The notes under the pieces: generated by a model
What the model saw: the letters and a program-made list of their open reading frames with translations, nothing else
Told to the model about the DNA's origin: nothing
Database searches by the model: none
Part shown: positions 22,081 to 33,843 of the stretch, piece after piece
Position numbering within the stretch: the stretch's first letter is position 1
Layout: every line of letters begins with the position of its first letter
Assembly (NCBI GenBank): GCA_022376925.1
Contig: JAIOJX010000002.1
Coordinates: forward strand, 67,039,001-67,103,000
Source: Tragulus kanchil
Taxonomy: Eukaryota; Chordata; Mammalia; Artiodactyla; Tragulidae
Direction of reading: 5' to 3'
DNA: 64,000 nucleotides
Translations under genes and position numbers: made by a program

Positions 22081-23614
22081 AAAACATGAAGTAAGTCAAA
22101 ATGAGAAAGACAAGTATAGTATACTAACACAGTATAGTAAACTAACACACACATATATATATAGAATCTAGTATGATGGTAATGGTAACACACACAGTGA
22201 ACCGATGGAAAAACAGACATGGAGAATAGACATATGGACATTGTGGGTAATGAACAGTGGGTTGAAGGCATAGAGGAAGTATCATGGAAACCTATACTAT
22301 CTTATGTGACAAAGGTAGCTATTGTCATTGTGCTGCGGGAATACGATTTCCTACAAGGGCTCAGTGTGACAGCCTGGAGGGGTGGGATGGGAGGGTACTG
22401 GGAGTAGCGAGGGGACCAGGGGTATGCATATGACTGATCTGGGAACATACATGTCTGTGAACAAAAAAACTCTGTAAAATTAAAAATATAATAAGTATTT
22501 TTTTAAAAACTTTCAGCAAAAGAAATACAAACAATAAAGCACCACTGAAAAACGAATGAATCAACTGACAAAGAATTAATCTCCAAAATCTACAAGCAAC
22601 TCAGACAACACAGCACTGCAAAAATCAATTACCCAATCAAAAAATAGGGAAAAGACTGAAAGAGACATTTCACCAAAGAGGACATACAGATGACCAAAAA
22701 GCACATGAAACGATGTTCCACCTTGCTTATTCTTAGAGAAATGCAAATCAAAAGTACAATGAGATATCACCTCACACCCGTCAGAATGGCCATCATCAAC
22801 AAATCGACAGACAATACATGCTAGAGAGGGTACGGAGAAAAGGGAACCCTCTTGCATTGCTGGTGGGAATGTCAATTGATACAGCTGCTATGGAAGACAG
22901 TATGGAGATTCCTTAAAAAACTAAAAATAGAAGCACCATACTACCCAGCAATCCAACCATTAGGCTTATACCCAGATGAAATCTAAACTGACAGAAGCAC
23001 CTGTACCCCAATGTTTATTGTAGTTCTCTACACAATAGCTAGATCATGGAAACAAGCTAGATGTCCATCGATGAATGCATGGATAAAGAAGCTCTGGTAC
23101 ATATATAAAATGGAATATACTCAGTTGTAAAAAGAAATGCAGAAGACTCAGCCCTAATGAGGTGGCTGGATCTAGAACCTATCATAAAACATGAAGTAAG
23201 TCAAAATGAGAAAGACAAGTATAGTATACTAACACAGTATAGTAAACTAACACACACATATATATATAGAATCTAGTATGATGGTAATGGTAACACACAC
23301 AGTGAACCGATGGAAAAACAGACATGGAGAATAGACATATGGACATTGTGGGTAATGAACAGTGGGTTGAAGGCATAGAGGAAGTATCATGGAAACCTAT
23401 ACTATCTTATGTGACAAAGGTAGCTATTGTCATTGTGCTGCGGGAATACGATTTCCTACAAGGGCTCAGTGTGACAGCCTGGAGGGGTGGGATGGGAGGG
23501 TACTGGGAGTAGCGAGGGGACCAGGGGTATGCATATGACTGATCTGGGAACATACATGTCTGTGAACAAAAAAACTCTGTAAAATTAAAAATATAATAAG
23601 TATTTTTTTAAAAA
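21450..23614. repeat. Local direct duplication 8, L1 3' end (offset 1,105)
   Basis: Copy one is 21450-22509 and copy two 22555-23614, with a 45-base spacer. The unit covers the end of ORF2 and the whole 3' UTR including the terminal A-rich tract, so the L1 appears to have two 3' ends. The spacer reads as a degraded version of 21377-21449. A few substitutions (near 21476, 21507 and 21517) separate the copies. Confidence 0.97.
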
Positions 23615-23724
23615 AAGGAGATACCTTTGCATAACTTACAAAATACTCTGAAACTATTTCATGCCTTAAAGATGTTGCCAGGGCATCCAAATAGCAAATA
23701 TATGAACCAGATGTATGAATTAGC

Positions 23725-24125
23725 ATTATGATTAATTGTATGTGTGAACTTGACTAGGCTATATTGTCTAGTTGTTCCAGGTATTACCTTGAAAGTGTTT
23801 TTTAGATATTAATTAATATTTGGATCAGTGGACTTGAGTAAACCAGATTTTCCTCCATAATGTGGATGGAACTTACCCAATCAATAGAAGGCCTTAATAG
23901 AGGAAAACTGAGGCTGGCCAAAGTAGAACGAATTCTCCTCAAGACTCTAACATAGGAACCCAACCTGAAAGGCAGAAAGGCTGCTTCTCTGTGGAATTCA
24001 GATTCAAGACTCCAGCATCAGTTCTTATCTACATTTCCAGCCTGCTGTCTTGCCTTGTGAATTTGGAACTTTTCTGCTCCCACAATTTCATGAAATAATT
24101 TCTTAAAATAAATCTTTCTCTTATA
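23725..24125 (+). repeat. Old interspersed repeat, family uncertain
   Basis: Segments such as 'gtgaacttgactaggctat', 'gatcagtggacttgagtaaa' and 'caatcaatagaaggcctta', ending in 'aaataaatctttctctta', resemble a well-known old mammalian interspersed repeat. I cannot assign the family from memory. It has no coding potential. Confidence 0.5.
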
Positions 24126-24608
24126 TGAAAAAAAAATCTTAGGTCAGCATATAGCCAGGTTTTATAAAGGTTTTTGAGAAGTCTGTAGTTTTATACTTTG
24201 CTTCATCCTCGGAGGCAAATGCCTATATAGATGAATGTTCTTGAAAATGTAAGTAAGCAATGCTGATGTTTCTCAATAGATTTTAATGGATTGAATGATG
24301 TAAGATGCATTCATAAGATCGATTTGACTTCTGAATGTTAACTCAAGAGTTTATCTTAAATAGGTTGCTTTGTAAGAGAAGGAGTTGACTTGTTCAACTT
24401 AAACCATTCAAAAGTTTTGACATGACATGATGTGTGAATAGAAAAATAAATGCCTTTATTGCTCAAACAACAAATTTTAAAGTATATTAGCCCCCAAATC
24501 CTGCTTAGTAAAAGGAAGTGTTTTAAGTTCAAAATACATTTTATTGGAATGGTCCTTATCATTCTTTTCATCCTCTTCATCAAAAGTCATCAAATAATTG
24601 GTTAAATG
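24126..24608. other. Unique AT-rich sequence, no feature recognised
   Basis: No repeat consensus or gene is apparent. Its last 30 bases reappear in degraded form at 25694-25721, the spacer of the next duplication. Confidence 0.6.
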
Positions 24609-26806
24609 ACTATGTCCCTGTACCAAAGAGTTTAAAGAGAACCACATAGATATGGTCTCTGGTTAGATGTAGATTAGATATACATTAATATGTATACCTT
24701 AGTACAGCAGAAGAAAAGCATTAATAATTAAATGGGCCATAAAATATTTCTTTCAATGGCACTCACATGTAAGAGTAAATTATTATCACCTGGAGAGGTT
24801 ATTGAAAATGCAGTTTAAAAGGTCTCCTCCCCAGCTCAGAGGTTTTGCTGAATCAAGGGTCAGGAATCTTCATTTACATCCTAGGTCCAAGTTGACTTTA
24901 ATGATGAATATCCAAGTAATATAAATGTGGGTTTAGATGAAGAGAAAGTTTGAGGTTGATATCAGGAAGAAGCTCTAAGGACATTCTTTAATAATTATTT
25001 ACTAAATAGACAGGTAAGTGTATTTAGAAAATGAAAATACAAATTCATGCTTTTCAGAATCTTACATTCTAGCTGGGGGACACATCCTATGAAAAGTAAA
25101 ATAGCTTGTGTATCAGGTATGATAAGTGTCAAGGAAAAAAGGTGGGGCTGGAGTCAAAATTTTAGGAAAAATAGAGAAAGAAGCCTTCTTAAGAAGGTGA
25201 TATTTGAGTTAAACTTAAAGGAGGCAAGTAAATAGGGAATATTCACTGGAACACCCTATAAGGAATGCTTCCAGGCTGAGGGAATAGCAAGTACAAAGGC
25301 CTTGAAGTGGAAGTATGGCTGGTGTAGTTGGAATGGTGTGGACTAGGAGAGTAGAAAGCAAAAACATAAGAGAATGTAAATGGGAAGGGGGTTTAAAGAA
25401 GACTCTGGCTTCTCCTCTGAGCAGTATGAGGTGACATTAAAGGGTTTGAACAGAGGCAAAACCAACACAAAATGTTTCCACTGTAAATAAAATGGAAATA
25501 TAGTGCTAGCTTACTTATTCATTCTGTAATGTTTTCAGATGTAGCAGTGTGGAGTGTTTGTGTTGTGGAGATGTTTGGATGAATGATGCTTGAAGGATTA
25601 AAAAGTCTGGATAAAATGGGAAAAACCTGACCCCATCCTTAAATTATATTACAGTATACATGGGGATTATGTGAGATCACTTAGTTCCTCCTGTATCTTC
25701 ACCCCAAAAGTAAAATTGTATACTATGTCCCTGTACCAAAGAGTTTAAAGAGAACCACATAGATATGGTCTCTGGTTAGATGTAGATTAGATATACATTA
25801 ATATGTATACCTTAGTACAGCAGAAGAAAAGCATTAATAATTAAATGGGCCATAAAATATTTCTTTCAATGGCACTCACATGTAAGAGTAAATTATTATC
25901 ACCTGGAGAGGTTATTGAAAATGCAGTTTAAAAGGTCTCCTCCCCAGCTCAGAGGTTTTGCTGAATCAAGGGTCAGGAATCTTCATTTACATCCTAGGTC
26001 CAAGTTGACTTTAATGATGAATATCCAAGTAATATAAATGTGGGTTTAGATGAAGAGAAAGTTTGAGGTTGATATCAGGAAGAAGCTCTAAGGACATTCT
26101 TTAATAATTATTTACTAAATAGACAGGTAAGTGTATTTAGAAAATGAAAATACAAATTCATGCTTTTCAGAATCTTACATTCTAGCTGGGGGACACATCC
26201 TATGAAAAGTAAAATAGCTTGTGTATCAGGTATGATAAGTGTCAAGGAAAAAAGGTGGGGCTGGAGTCAAAATTTTAGGAAAAATAGAGAAAGAAGCCTT
26301 CTTAAGAAGGTGATATTTGAGTTAAACTTAAAGGAGGCAAGTAAATAGGGAATATTCACTGGAACACCCTATAAGGAATGCTTCCAGGCTGAGGGAATAG
26401 CAAGTACAAAGGCCTTGAAGTGGAAGTATGGCTGGTGTAGTTGGAATGGTGTGGACTAGGAGAGTAGAAAGCAAAAACATAAGAGAATGTAAATGGGAAG
26501 GGGGTTTAAAGAAGACTCTGGCTTCTCCTCTGAGCAGTATGAGGTGACATTAAAGGGTTTGAACAGAGGCAAAACCAACACAAAATGTTTCCACTGTAAA
26601 TAAAATGGAAATATAGTGCTAGCTTACTTATTCATTCTGTAATGTTTTCAGATGTAGCAGTGTGGAGTGTTTGTGTTGTGGAGATGTTTGGATGAATGAT
26701 GCTTGAAGGATTAAAAAGTCTGGATAAAATGGGAAAAACCTGACCCCATCCTTAAATTATATTACAGTATACATGGGGATTATGTGAGATCACTTAGTTC
26801 CTCCTG
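24609..26806. repeat. Local direct duplication 9 (offset 1,113)
   Basis: Copy one is 24609-25693 and copy two 25722-26806, with a 28-base spacer. I see no differences over more than 1,080 bases. Such identity would mean either a very recent event or the same locus read twice. Confidence 0.97.
25225..25465 (+). repeat. Probable ancient mammalian repeat
   Basis: The stretch containing 'gctgagggaatagcaagtac', 'aaaggccttgaagtggaag' and 'gggtttgaacagaggcaaa' resembles an old mammalian repeat with the pattern 'agggaacagcaagtgcaaaggccctgagg'. The family name is not certain. It recurs at 26338-26578 through duplication 9. Confidence 0.45.
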
Positions 26807-27674
26807 AAGTAATTATTGTCCAAACTAGTCAATATTTGCTTCAATTTTAGAATTATTTTTCATACATAAATTATAGAACATTTTCATTTAAACATGAAGG
26901 AAATGAGAATTCAGTCATATCAAAAGACATTTGAAATCTGTGGATTAAAGTAAAGGGTATGTATCTGTGATTAGTGAAATCTTTCACTTCCAAAGGCCTC
27001 CCAGGGCTTTAAATAAACTTAATATCTGAGAGAGAACATTAAGAACAATACGTCAGTATCACTAAATTTCACAATCTTGGGAACTCAAGAAGATGCAAAC
27101 AAGTCATATAAAATATCTTGGAATAACAAGGTCCTGACCTCTTAAACATAGTGACTAATTAGTCAGTGTAAATTATAGTTGCTATTTCAGATTATAGAGT
27201 CAAGGGATGTTAGTTTTTCAGATTACTAAAATGCATCTGGGCTCATAGGAAACATGCTGATGCTTCAAGTGAATAGATATTCCTCTTGCTGGAATGAGAT
27301 TCAATACCCAAATAACTCATGACAGAATTTGGCTATATGAAAGTTCTTGTGTATGTTGTTGCCCAGCTTCACTCTTCCTTGGCATATCTTTGGTATCTTC
27401 TCTCTTCTAATTAATTAGCAGCTCCAAGTAACTAGTGTGATCAAATTTTTTCTGTCATCTATTACCAGAAAGGTATGTCTTCAAATATTTGTTCATGACT
27501 AATTGATATTATTTCTTGGGCACTGACTCTTAGATTCTTTAAGTCCATACTATTTCTGTGTTAAAGTAAATGGGATTAAAGATACTTTTTCATAGATTAT
27601 GGCTATTGAAGATACTGGACATACTTAACATTACTCTAGCTCAAGGAATATTAGGTAATATTTTAAAATTTTGT
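26807..27674. other. Unique sequence, no gene recognised
   Basis: This is AT-rich sequence without long frames, repeat consensus or RNA gene signatures. Confidence 0.6.
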
Positions 27675-29879
27675 AAAGGGTAACAAGAATAATGAATAGT
27701 GAATATTTGAGAATAACACATTGGAAGTATAAGGTTTAGTCTCATTTTCCAGATAAGGAATGAAGCTAGTTGGCTTGTCTGATTTCACATATCTAGTTAA
27801 TGTTAGAGCTAGGTCAAGCCCAGTTTATCTTATTTTCAGCATTAGGCTCTGGAATGTTCTACAAGATTAGAGTTATTTCTAACAAGAATTCTCTACAAAT
27901 GGTGGATGCTATCTATGATTCATTACGAAAAGCCCCTACTCAAAATGATCTGTCTAACTCCATGCATTTCTTTTAACATAAAACGGTCATGGAATGTTAG
28001 AATGAGAAGGCACAGTGGAGAAGGTGGTCCAACTCTCTCATTTTTTAGATGAGAAATATGTTCTGTGAGATTTTCATACTGCAGCTGTACCCTGGCTCTC
28101 GTTCATTTCTTCTTCAAGCTGATACAATTTTCTAACTCAGTGCTCCTCCGTAATTCACTACAACTTAAGACTTGCCTAACATGATTATTTGAATTACGCC
28201 AGCTTATTCCCTTTATTGGCAGCAAAATAAAAATTTCTAGGTCTTCCTTTTTTTAAGTCGAGTTTTCTGGTAGCAGTCTCAAAATCTTGACTGTGTGCCA
28301 TTTCTGTTGCTTTGCTAACCAGCCATTTAGAATATAAACTTCTGGATCAGAGAAACAGGAATTTCAAAGAAAAAGAAGCATTACTTGGTCGACTTGGCTT
28401 GGCTTTCTTTACTTCTTTAGTATTCAAGTGGACAATTTGTATGGTTTCCCTTGCTTTGATCTTAGCTGCCCACACCACCAAGTTGTAGTCATGATTACTT
28501 GCACATCTCTCCATGCACAGACTTAGAAAGACATGGAAAGAATACCCATTGTGAAATACTCAGACTAAAAGTGCCTGTAGTTGCTGCTATTGATGATTTG
28601 GGCCATATGAGGGCAGACCATGCTGGCCGGGCCTACCCCAAAGCCAGCTACCCTGCCAGACCTCTCTATGTTGCCAATATTGTTTCCTGAATGATGAAGC
28701 ACCCCAAAGTGTGTCCCCTGACATGCCCTTGAAAGAGCAGGAATGCCCAGTCAGGAAAAAAAAGGGGGTTTTTTTAACAATGGAATATTGGGTATAAAAG
28801 GGTAACAAGAATAATGAATAGTGAATATTTGAGAATAACACATTGGAAGTATAAGGTTTAGTCTCATTTTCCAGATAAGGAATGAAGCTAGTTGGCTTGT
28901 CTGATTTCACATATCTAGTTAATGTTAGAGCTAGGTCAAGCCCAGTTTATCTTATTTTCAGCATTAGGCTCTGGAATGTTCTACAAGATTAGAGTTATTT
29001 CTAACAAGAATTCTCTACAAATGGTGGATGCTATCTATGATTCATTACGAAAAGCCCCTACTCAAAATGATCTGTCTAACTCCATGCATTTCTTTTAACA
29101 TAAAACGGTCATGGAATGTTAGAATGAGAAGGCACAGTGGAGAAGGTGGTCCAACTCTCTCATTTTTTAGATGAGAAATATGTTCTGTGAGATTTTCATA
29201 CTGCAGCTGTACCCTGGCTCTCGTTCATTTCTTCTTCAAGCTGATACAATTTTCTAACTCAGTGCTCCTCCGTAATTCACTACAACTTAAGACTTGCCTA
29301 ACATGATTATTTGAATTACGCCAGCTTATTCCCTTTATTGGCAGCAAAATAAAAATTTCTAGGTCTTCCTTTTTTTAAGTCGAGTTTTCTGGTAGCAGTC
29401 TCAAAATCTTGACTGTGTGCCATTTCTGTTGCTTTGCTAACCAGCCATTTAGAATATAAACTTCTGGATCAGAGAAACAGGAATTTCAAAGAAAAAGAAG
29501 CATTACTTGGTCGACTTGGCTTGGCTTTCTTTACTTCTTTAGTATTCAAGTGGACAATTTGTATGGTTTCCCTTGCTTTGATCTTAGCTGCCCACACCAC
29601 CAAGTTGTAGTCATGATTACTTGCACATCTCTCCATGCACAGACTTAGAAAGACATGGAAAGAATACCCATTGTGAAATACTCAGACTAAAAGTGCCTGT
29701 AGTTGCTGCTATTGATGATTTGGGCCATATGAGGGCAGACCATGCTGGCCGGGCCTACCCCAAAGCCAGCTACCCTGCCAGACCTCTCTATGTTGCCAAT
29801 ATTGTTTCCTGAATGATGAAGCACCCCAAAGTGTGTCCCCTGACATGCCCTTGAAAGAGCAGGAATGCCCAGTCAGGAA
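27675..29879. repeat. Local direct duplication 10 (offset 1,122)
   Basis: Copy one is 27675-28757 and copy two 28797-29879, with a 39-base spacer. The unit includes a MIR fragment and a stretch with a 63-codon frame (28499-28690) that has no recognisable domain. The copies appear identical. The spacer contains 'caatggaatattgggtataa', reminiscent of 'caaggaatattaggtaata' before copy one. Confidence 0.97.
27735..27850 (-). repeat. MIR fragment
   Basis: The run 'ctcattttccagataagga', then 'tttcacatatctagttaat' and 'gagctaggtcaagccca', matches the MIR core on the minus strand (the antisense of the 'cctcatctgtaaaatg' region). It recurs at about 28857-28972 through duplication 10. Confidence 0.65.
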
Positions 29880-31679
29880 TTAATTAATGGGAAGAAGAAG
29901 GCAAGACAGAGTTTTCTATTTAACTTGGAACCATGATAACCACGAAATGACCCTGATATTTTGTGAATCAGATTGCTGTCAAATCTGTGTATTTTTTTAT
30001 TCAGATACACTTCAGTGATTGTACTATTCCTTGGTAAGAACTGTTTGATGTTCATGACTTTGAAGTCATTTAGACCATGTTCTTCCCTCCTCTTCAAATA
30101 GAAGTTTTCATTTTGTCCACCACAGAGAAAATGCAAATGCCAAAAGGTCTGAGTTCACTTTGAAAGTCCAAACCCACAAACTCTCACTGGCTTTACGCTT
30201 GACCATACTATCCTTTAGGGCTCCAGACCTTACACCAAATGGGACAGTATTACATCACAATGAAGCATGCATGCTGTGGAACCGACTACCCAAATTCAAA
30301 TCCATCAAATATAGCTTCAGGGAAATTGCCTCATCTTGCTTAGCCTGTTTCCTTCACTTTCCAATACGGTAGTAAAAGCACCAACTTCCTTGTAACACTA
30401 CACATTAAATAATTTATAAGAAGATTAGGGTGAACTAATTTTGTTAGGGTTTATTTGCACTTGGGTATTTCCCTTTCATGTAAATGATTTGAAATGAATT
30501 CCTTGTTAATAAAGGAAACTAAACGAGCAACTATACAATGTTACAGACTGTTAGTTTTAAAAATAATTTAAAAATATCTTAAATAGGTATTGGGTTTCCC
30601 CAGTGGCTTTCAAAAGGGGGAGAATGATTTGAAATGAATAATCCTTGTTGATCTTAGCTGCCCACACCACCAAGTTGTAGTCATGATTACTTGCACATCT
30701 CTCCATGCACAGACTTAGAAAGACATGGAAAGAATACCCATTGTGAAATACTCAGACTAAAAGTGCCTGTAGTTGCTGCTATTGATGATTTGGGCCATAT
30801 GAGGGCAGACCATGCTGGCCGGGCCTACCCCAAAGCCAGCTACCCTGCCAGACCTCTCTATGTTGCCAATATTGTTTCCTGAATGATGAAGCACCCCAAA
30901 GTGTGTCCCCTGACATGCCCTTGAAAGAGCAGGAATGCCCAGTCAGGAATTAATTAATGGGAAGAAGAAGGCAAGACAGAGTTTTCTATTTAACTTGGAA
31001 CCATGATAACCACGAAATGACCCTGATATTTTGTGAATCAGATTGCTGTCAAATCTGTGTATTTTTTGATTCAGATACACTTCAGTGATTGTACTATTCC
31101 TTGGTAAGAACTGTTTGATGTTCATGACTTTGAAGTCATTTAGACCATGTTCTTCCCTCCTCTTCAAATAGAAGTTTTCATTTTGTCCACCACAGAGAAA
31201 ATGCAAATGCCAAAAGGTCTGAGTTCACTTTGAAAGTCCAAACCCACAAACTCTCACTGGCTTTACGCTTGACCATACTATCCTTTAGGGCTCCAGACCT
31301 TACACCAAATGGGACAGTATTACATCACAATGAAGCATGCATGCTGTGGAACCGACTACCCAAATTCAAATCCATCAAATATAGCTTCAGGGAAATTGCC
31401 TCATCTTGCTTAGCCTGTTTCCTTCACTTTCCAATACGGTAGTAAAAGCACCAACTTCCTTGTAACACTACACATTAAATAATTTATAAGAAGATTAGGG
31501 TGAACTAATTTTTGTTAGGGTTTATTTGCACTTGGGTATTTCCCTTTCATGTAAATGATTTGAAATGAATTCCTTGTTAATAAAGGAAACTAAACGAGCA
31601 ACTATACAATGTTACAGACTGTTAGTTTTAAAAATAATTTAAAAATATCTTAAATAGGTATTGGGTTTCCCCAGTGGCT
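29578..31679. repeat. Local direct duplication 11 (offset 1,070-1,071)
   Basis: Copy one is 29578-30608 and copy two 30648-31679, with a 39-base spacer. Because copy one overlaps the end of duplication 10, the sequence starting 'gatcttagctgcccacacc' occurs three times (28458, 29580 and 30650). Differences are a T/G change near 29998/31068 and one T-run indel near 30439/31510. Confidence 0.97.
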
Positions 31680-33843
31680 CAGTGGTAAAGTAGATACTGC
31701 CTGAAATGCAGCAGGTGCAGAAGACATGAATTCCATTCCTGGGTGGAGAAGATCCCTTGGAGGAAGAAATGGCAACCCACTCCAGTATTCTTGCTAGGAA
31801 AATCCCATGATCAGAGGAGCCTGGCAGGCTACAGTCCACAGGGTCACAAAGAGTCAGACATGATTGAGTGACTGGGCAAGTAAGTATTACTTATGTAACA
31901 ATTTCTGTCCAACATATTGCTATCTGTTCTTTTCCTCTCTTTTTCATTAATGATTAAGTCCAAACTATAGTCTTAGCCCATTTTCACTAAACCCAAATCA
32001 GTATTTCCCCCTGATTTCCCTTTATCTCCATACCCCTGAATATATATACCAAGGGCATTTGACATTATCTTAGTTTGATTTTAAGAATATTTTCTGGATA
32101 AAAATCACTAATAATCGCTGGAAATACAAAGGGAATAGGAATGCAGTTCTCAAAGATAGGAAGTCAATAGGAAAGAAGGAGGAATGGGTCCAGAGATACC
32201 AAAATAATATGCTAGAAAATCCAATTATAAATATTCTTTAACAAAGTGGGAGGAGGTATCAAATTTGCCTAAGAGCTGAACGCTAGTAAACTAGGTGCCA
32301 GAGTTCTAGTAGAATTCACATAGCTCCTGATGATAAATGAGTTGTTTAATTACAGAGGTTTTTCTGAAAAATTCAGAACAGAGCTTAAGTAGCAACCAAT
32401 CTGTCAGAACGTTGTAGGGAGACACTAACAAGAAGGAAAGCTCCTTGGTAATACTGAAGCTTGGTATGTAACAGCAAGCCCTCAGTTGACTTCTGTTAAC
32501 AAAGTTAGCTGGAGTTGGTCAACTTCATCTGACTATATGTATTTATATAGAGTGACAGATCAGAGAGATTTAGAGTAGAATGAGGAGATGCTCTATACTG
32601 GGCACCTGAGAATGCTTTCCTGATTCAGTATCACCTGAGCACTGTGAAAAAAGTAGAAATCAATGAGGGAAAGATAGGGATTGATATTGACCCGTTAGAA
32701 GAGCACTTCAGGCAAAAGCAGGCATGTCCAAGGGACTTGTTACAAGAAATTTTAAAAAAAGGTATTGGGTTTCCCCAGTGGCTCAGTGGTAAAGTAGATA
32801 CTGCCTGAAATGCAGCAGGTGCAGAAGACATGAATTCCATTCCTGGGTGGAGAAGATCCCTTGGAGGAAGAAATGGCAACCCACTCCAGTATTCTTGCTA
32901 GGAAAATCCCATGATCAGAGGAGCCTGGCAGGCTACAGTCCACAGGGTCACAAAGAGTCAGACATGATTGAGTGACTGGGCAAGTAAGTATTACTTATGT
33001 AACAATTTCTGTCCAACATATTGCTATCTGTTCTTTTCCTCTCTTTTTCATTAATGATTAAGTCCAAACTATAGTCTTAGCCCATTTTCACTAAACCCAA
33101 ATCAGTATTTCCCCCTGATTTCCCTTTATCTCCATACCCCTGAATATATATACCAAGGGCATTTGACATTATCTTAGTTTGATTTTAAGAATATTTTCTG
33201 GATAAAAATCACTAATAATCGCTGGAAATACAAAGGGAATAGGAATGCAGTTCTCAAAGATAGGAAGTCAATAGGAAAGAAGGAGGAATGGGTCCAGAGA
33301 TACCAAAATAATATGCTAGAAAATCCAATTATAAATATTCTTTAACAAAGTGGGAGGAGGTATCAAATTTGCCTAAGAGCTGAACGCTAGTAAACTAGGT
33401 GCCAGAGTTCTAGTAGAATTCACATAGCTCCTGATGATAAATGAGTTGTTTAATTACAGAGGTTTTTCTGAAAAATTCAGAACAGAGCTTAAGTAGCAAC
33501 CAATCTGTCAGAACGTTGTAGGGAGACACTAACAAGAAGGAAAGCTCCTTGGTAATACTGAAGCTTGGTATGTAACAGCAAGCCCTCAGTTGACTTCTGT
33601 TAACAAAGTTAGCTGGAGTTGGTCAACTTCATCTGACTATATGTATTTATATAGAGTGACAGATCAGAGAGATTTAGAGTAGAATGAGGAGATGCTCTAT
33701 ACTGGGCACCTGAGAATGCTTTCCTGATTCAGTATCACCTGAGCACTGTGAAAAAAGTAGAAATCAATGAGGGAAAGATAGGGATTGATATTGACCCGTT
33801 AGAAGAGCACTTCAGGCAAAAGCAGGCATGTCCAAGGGACTTG
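31656..33843. repeat. Local direct duplication 12 (offset 1,104)
   Basis: Copy one is 31656-32739 and copy two 32760-33843, with a 20-base A-rich spacer that looks like a degraded form of the sequence before copy one. The unit starts with a Bov-tA SINE and continues through unique sequence. I saw no differences between the copies. Confidence 0.97.
31663..31888 (+). mobile_element. Bov-tA SINE
   Basis: It has the head 'gggtttccccagtggctcag' with a B-box-like 'attccattcctgggtgg', then the Bov-A body 'cccactccagtattcttgc' and the end 'gagtcagacatgattgagtg'. The diverged B box shows it is old. It recurs at 32767-32992 through duplication 12. Confidence 0.87.

Larger units (their letters stand above)
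14430..23616 (+). mobile_element. Near full-length L1 retrotransposon, defective and inflated by duplications
   Basis: The order is that of an L1: GC-rich 5' UTR beginning near 'gggagggggaccaagatgg', ORF1 remnants (17113-19090), ORF2 remnants (19145 to about 22080), and a 3' UTR ending in an A-rich tract at 23600-23616. Three local duplications (14176, 17099 and 21450) inflate it; collapsed, it is about 5.9 kb. About 0.9 kb of ORF2, including the reverse transcriptase core, is missing near 20815. Both ORFs carry frameshifts and stops. I found no convincing target-site duplication around it. As read it could not retrotranspose by itself. Confidence 0.9.

Noticed and set aside
28499..28690. Conserved 63-codon frame present three times (28499, 29621, 30691)
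   Set aside because: The three copies are the same sequence multiplied by chained duplications, so they give no evidence of selection. No domain or start context supports a gene.
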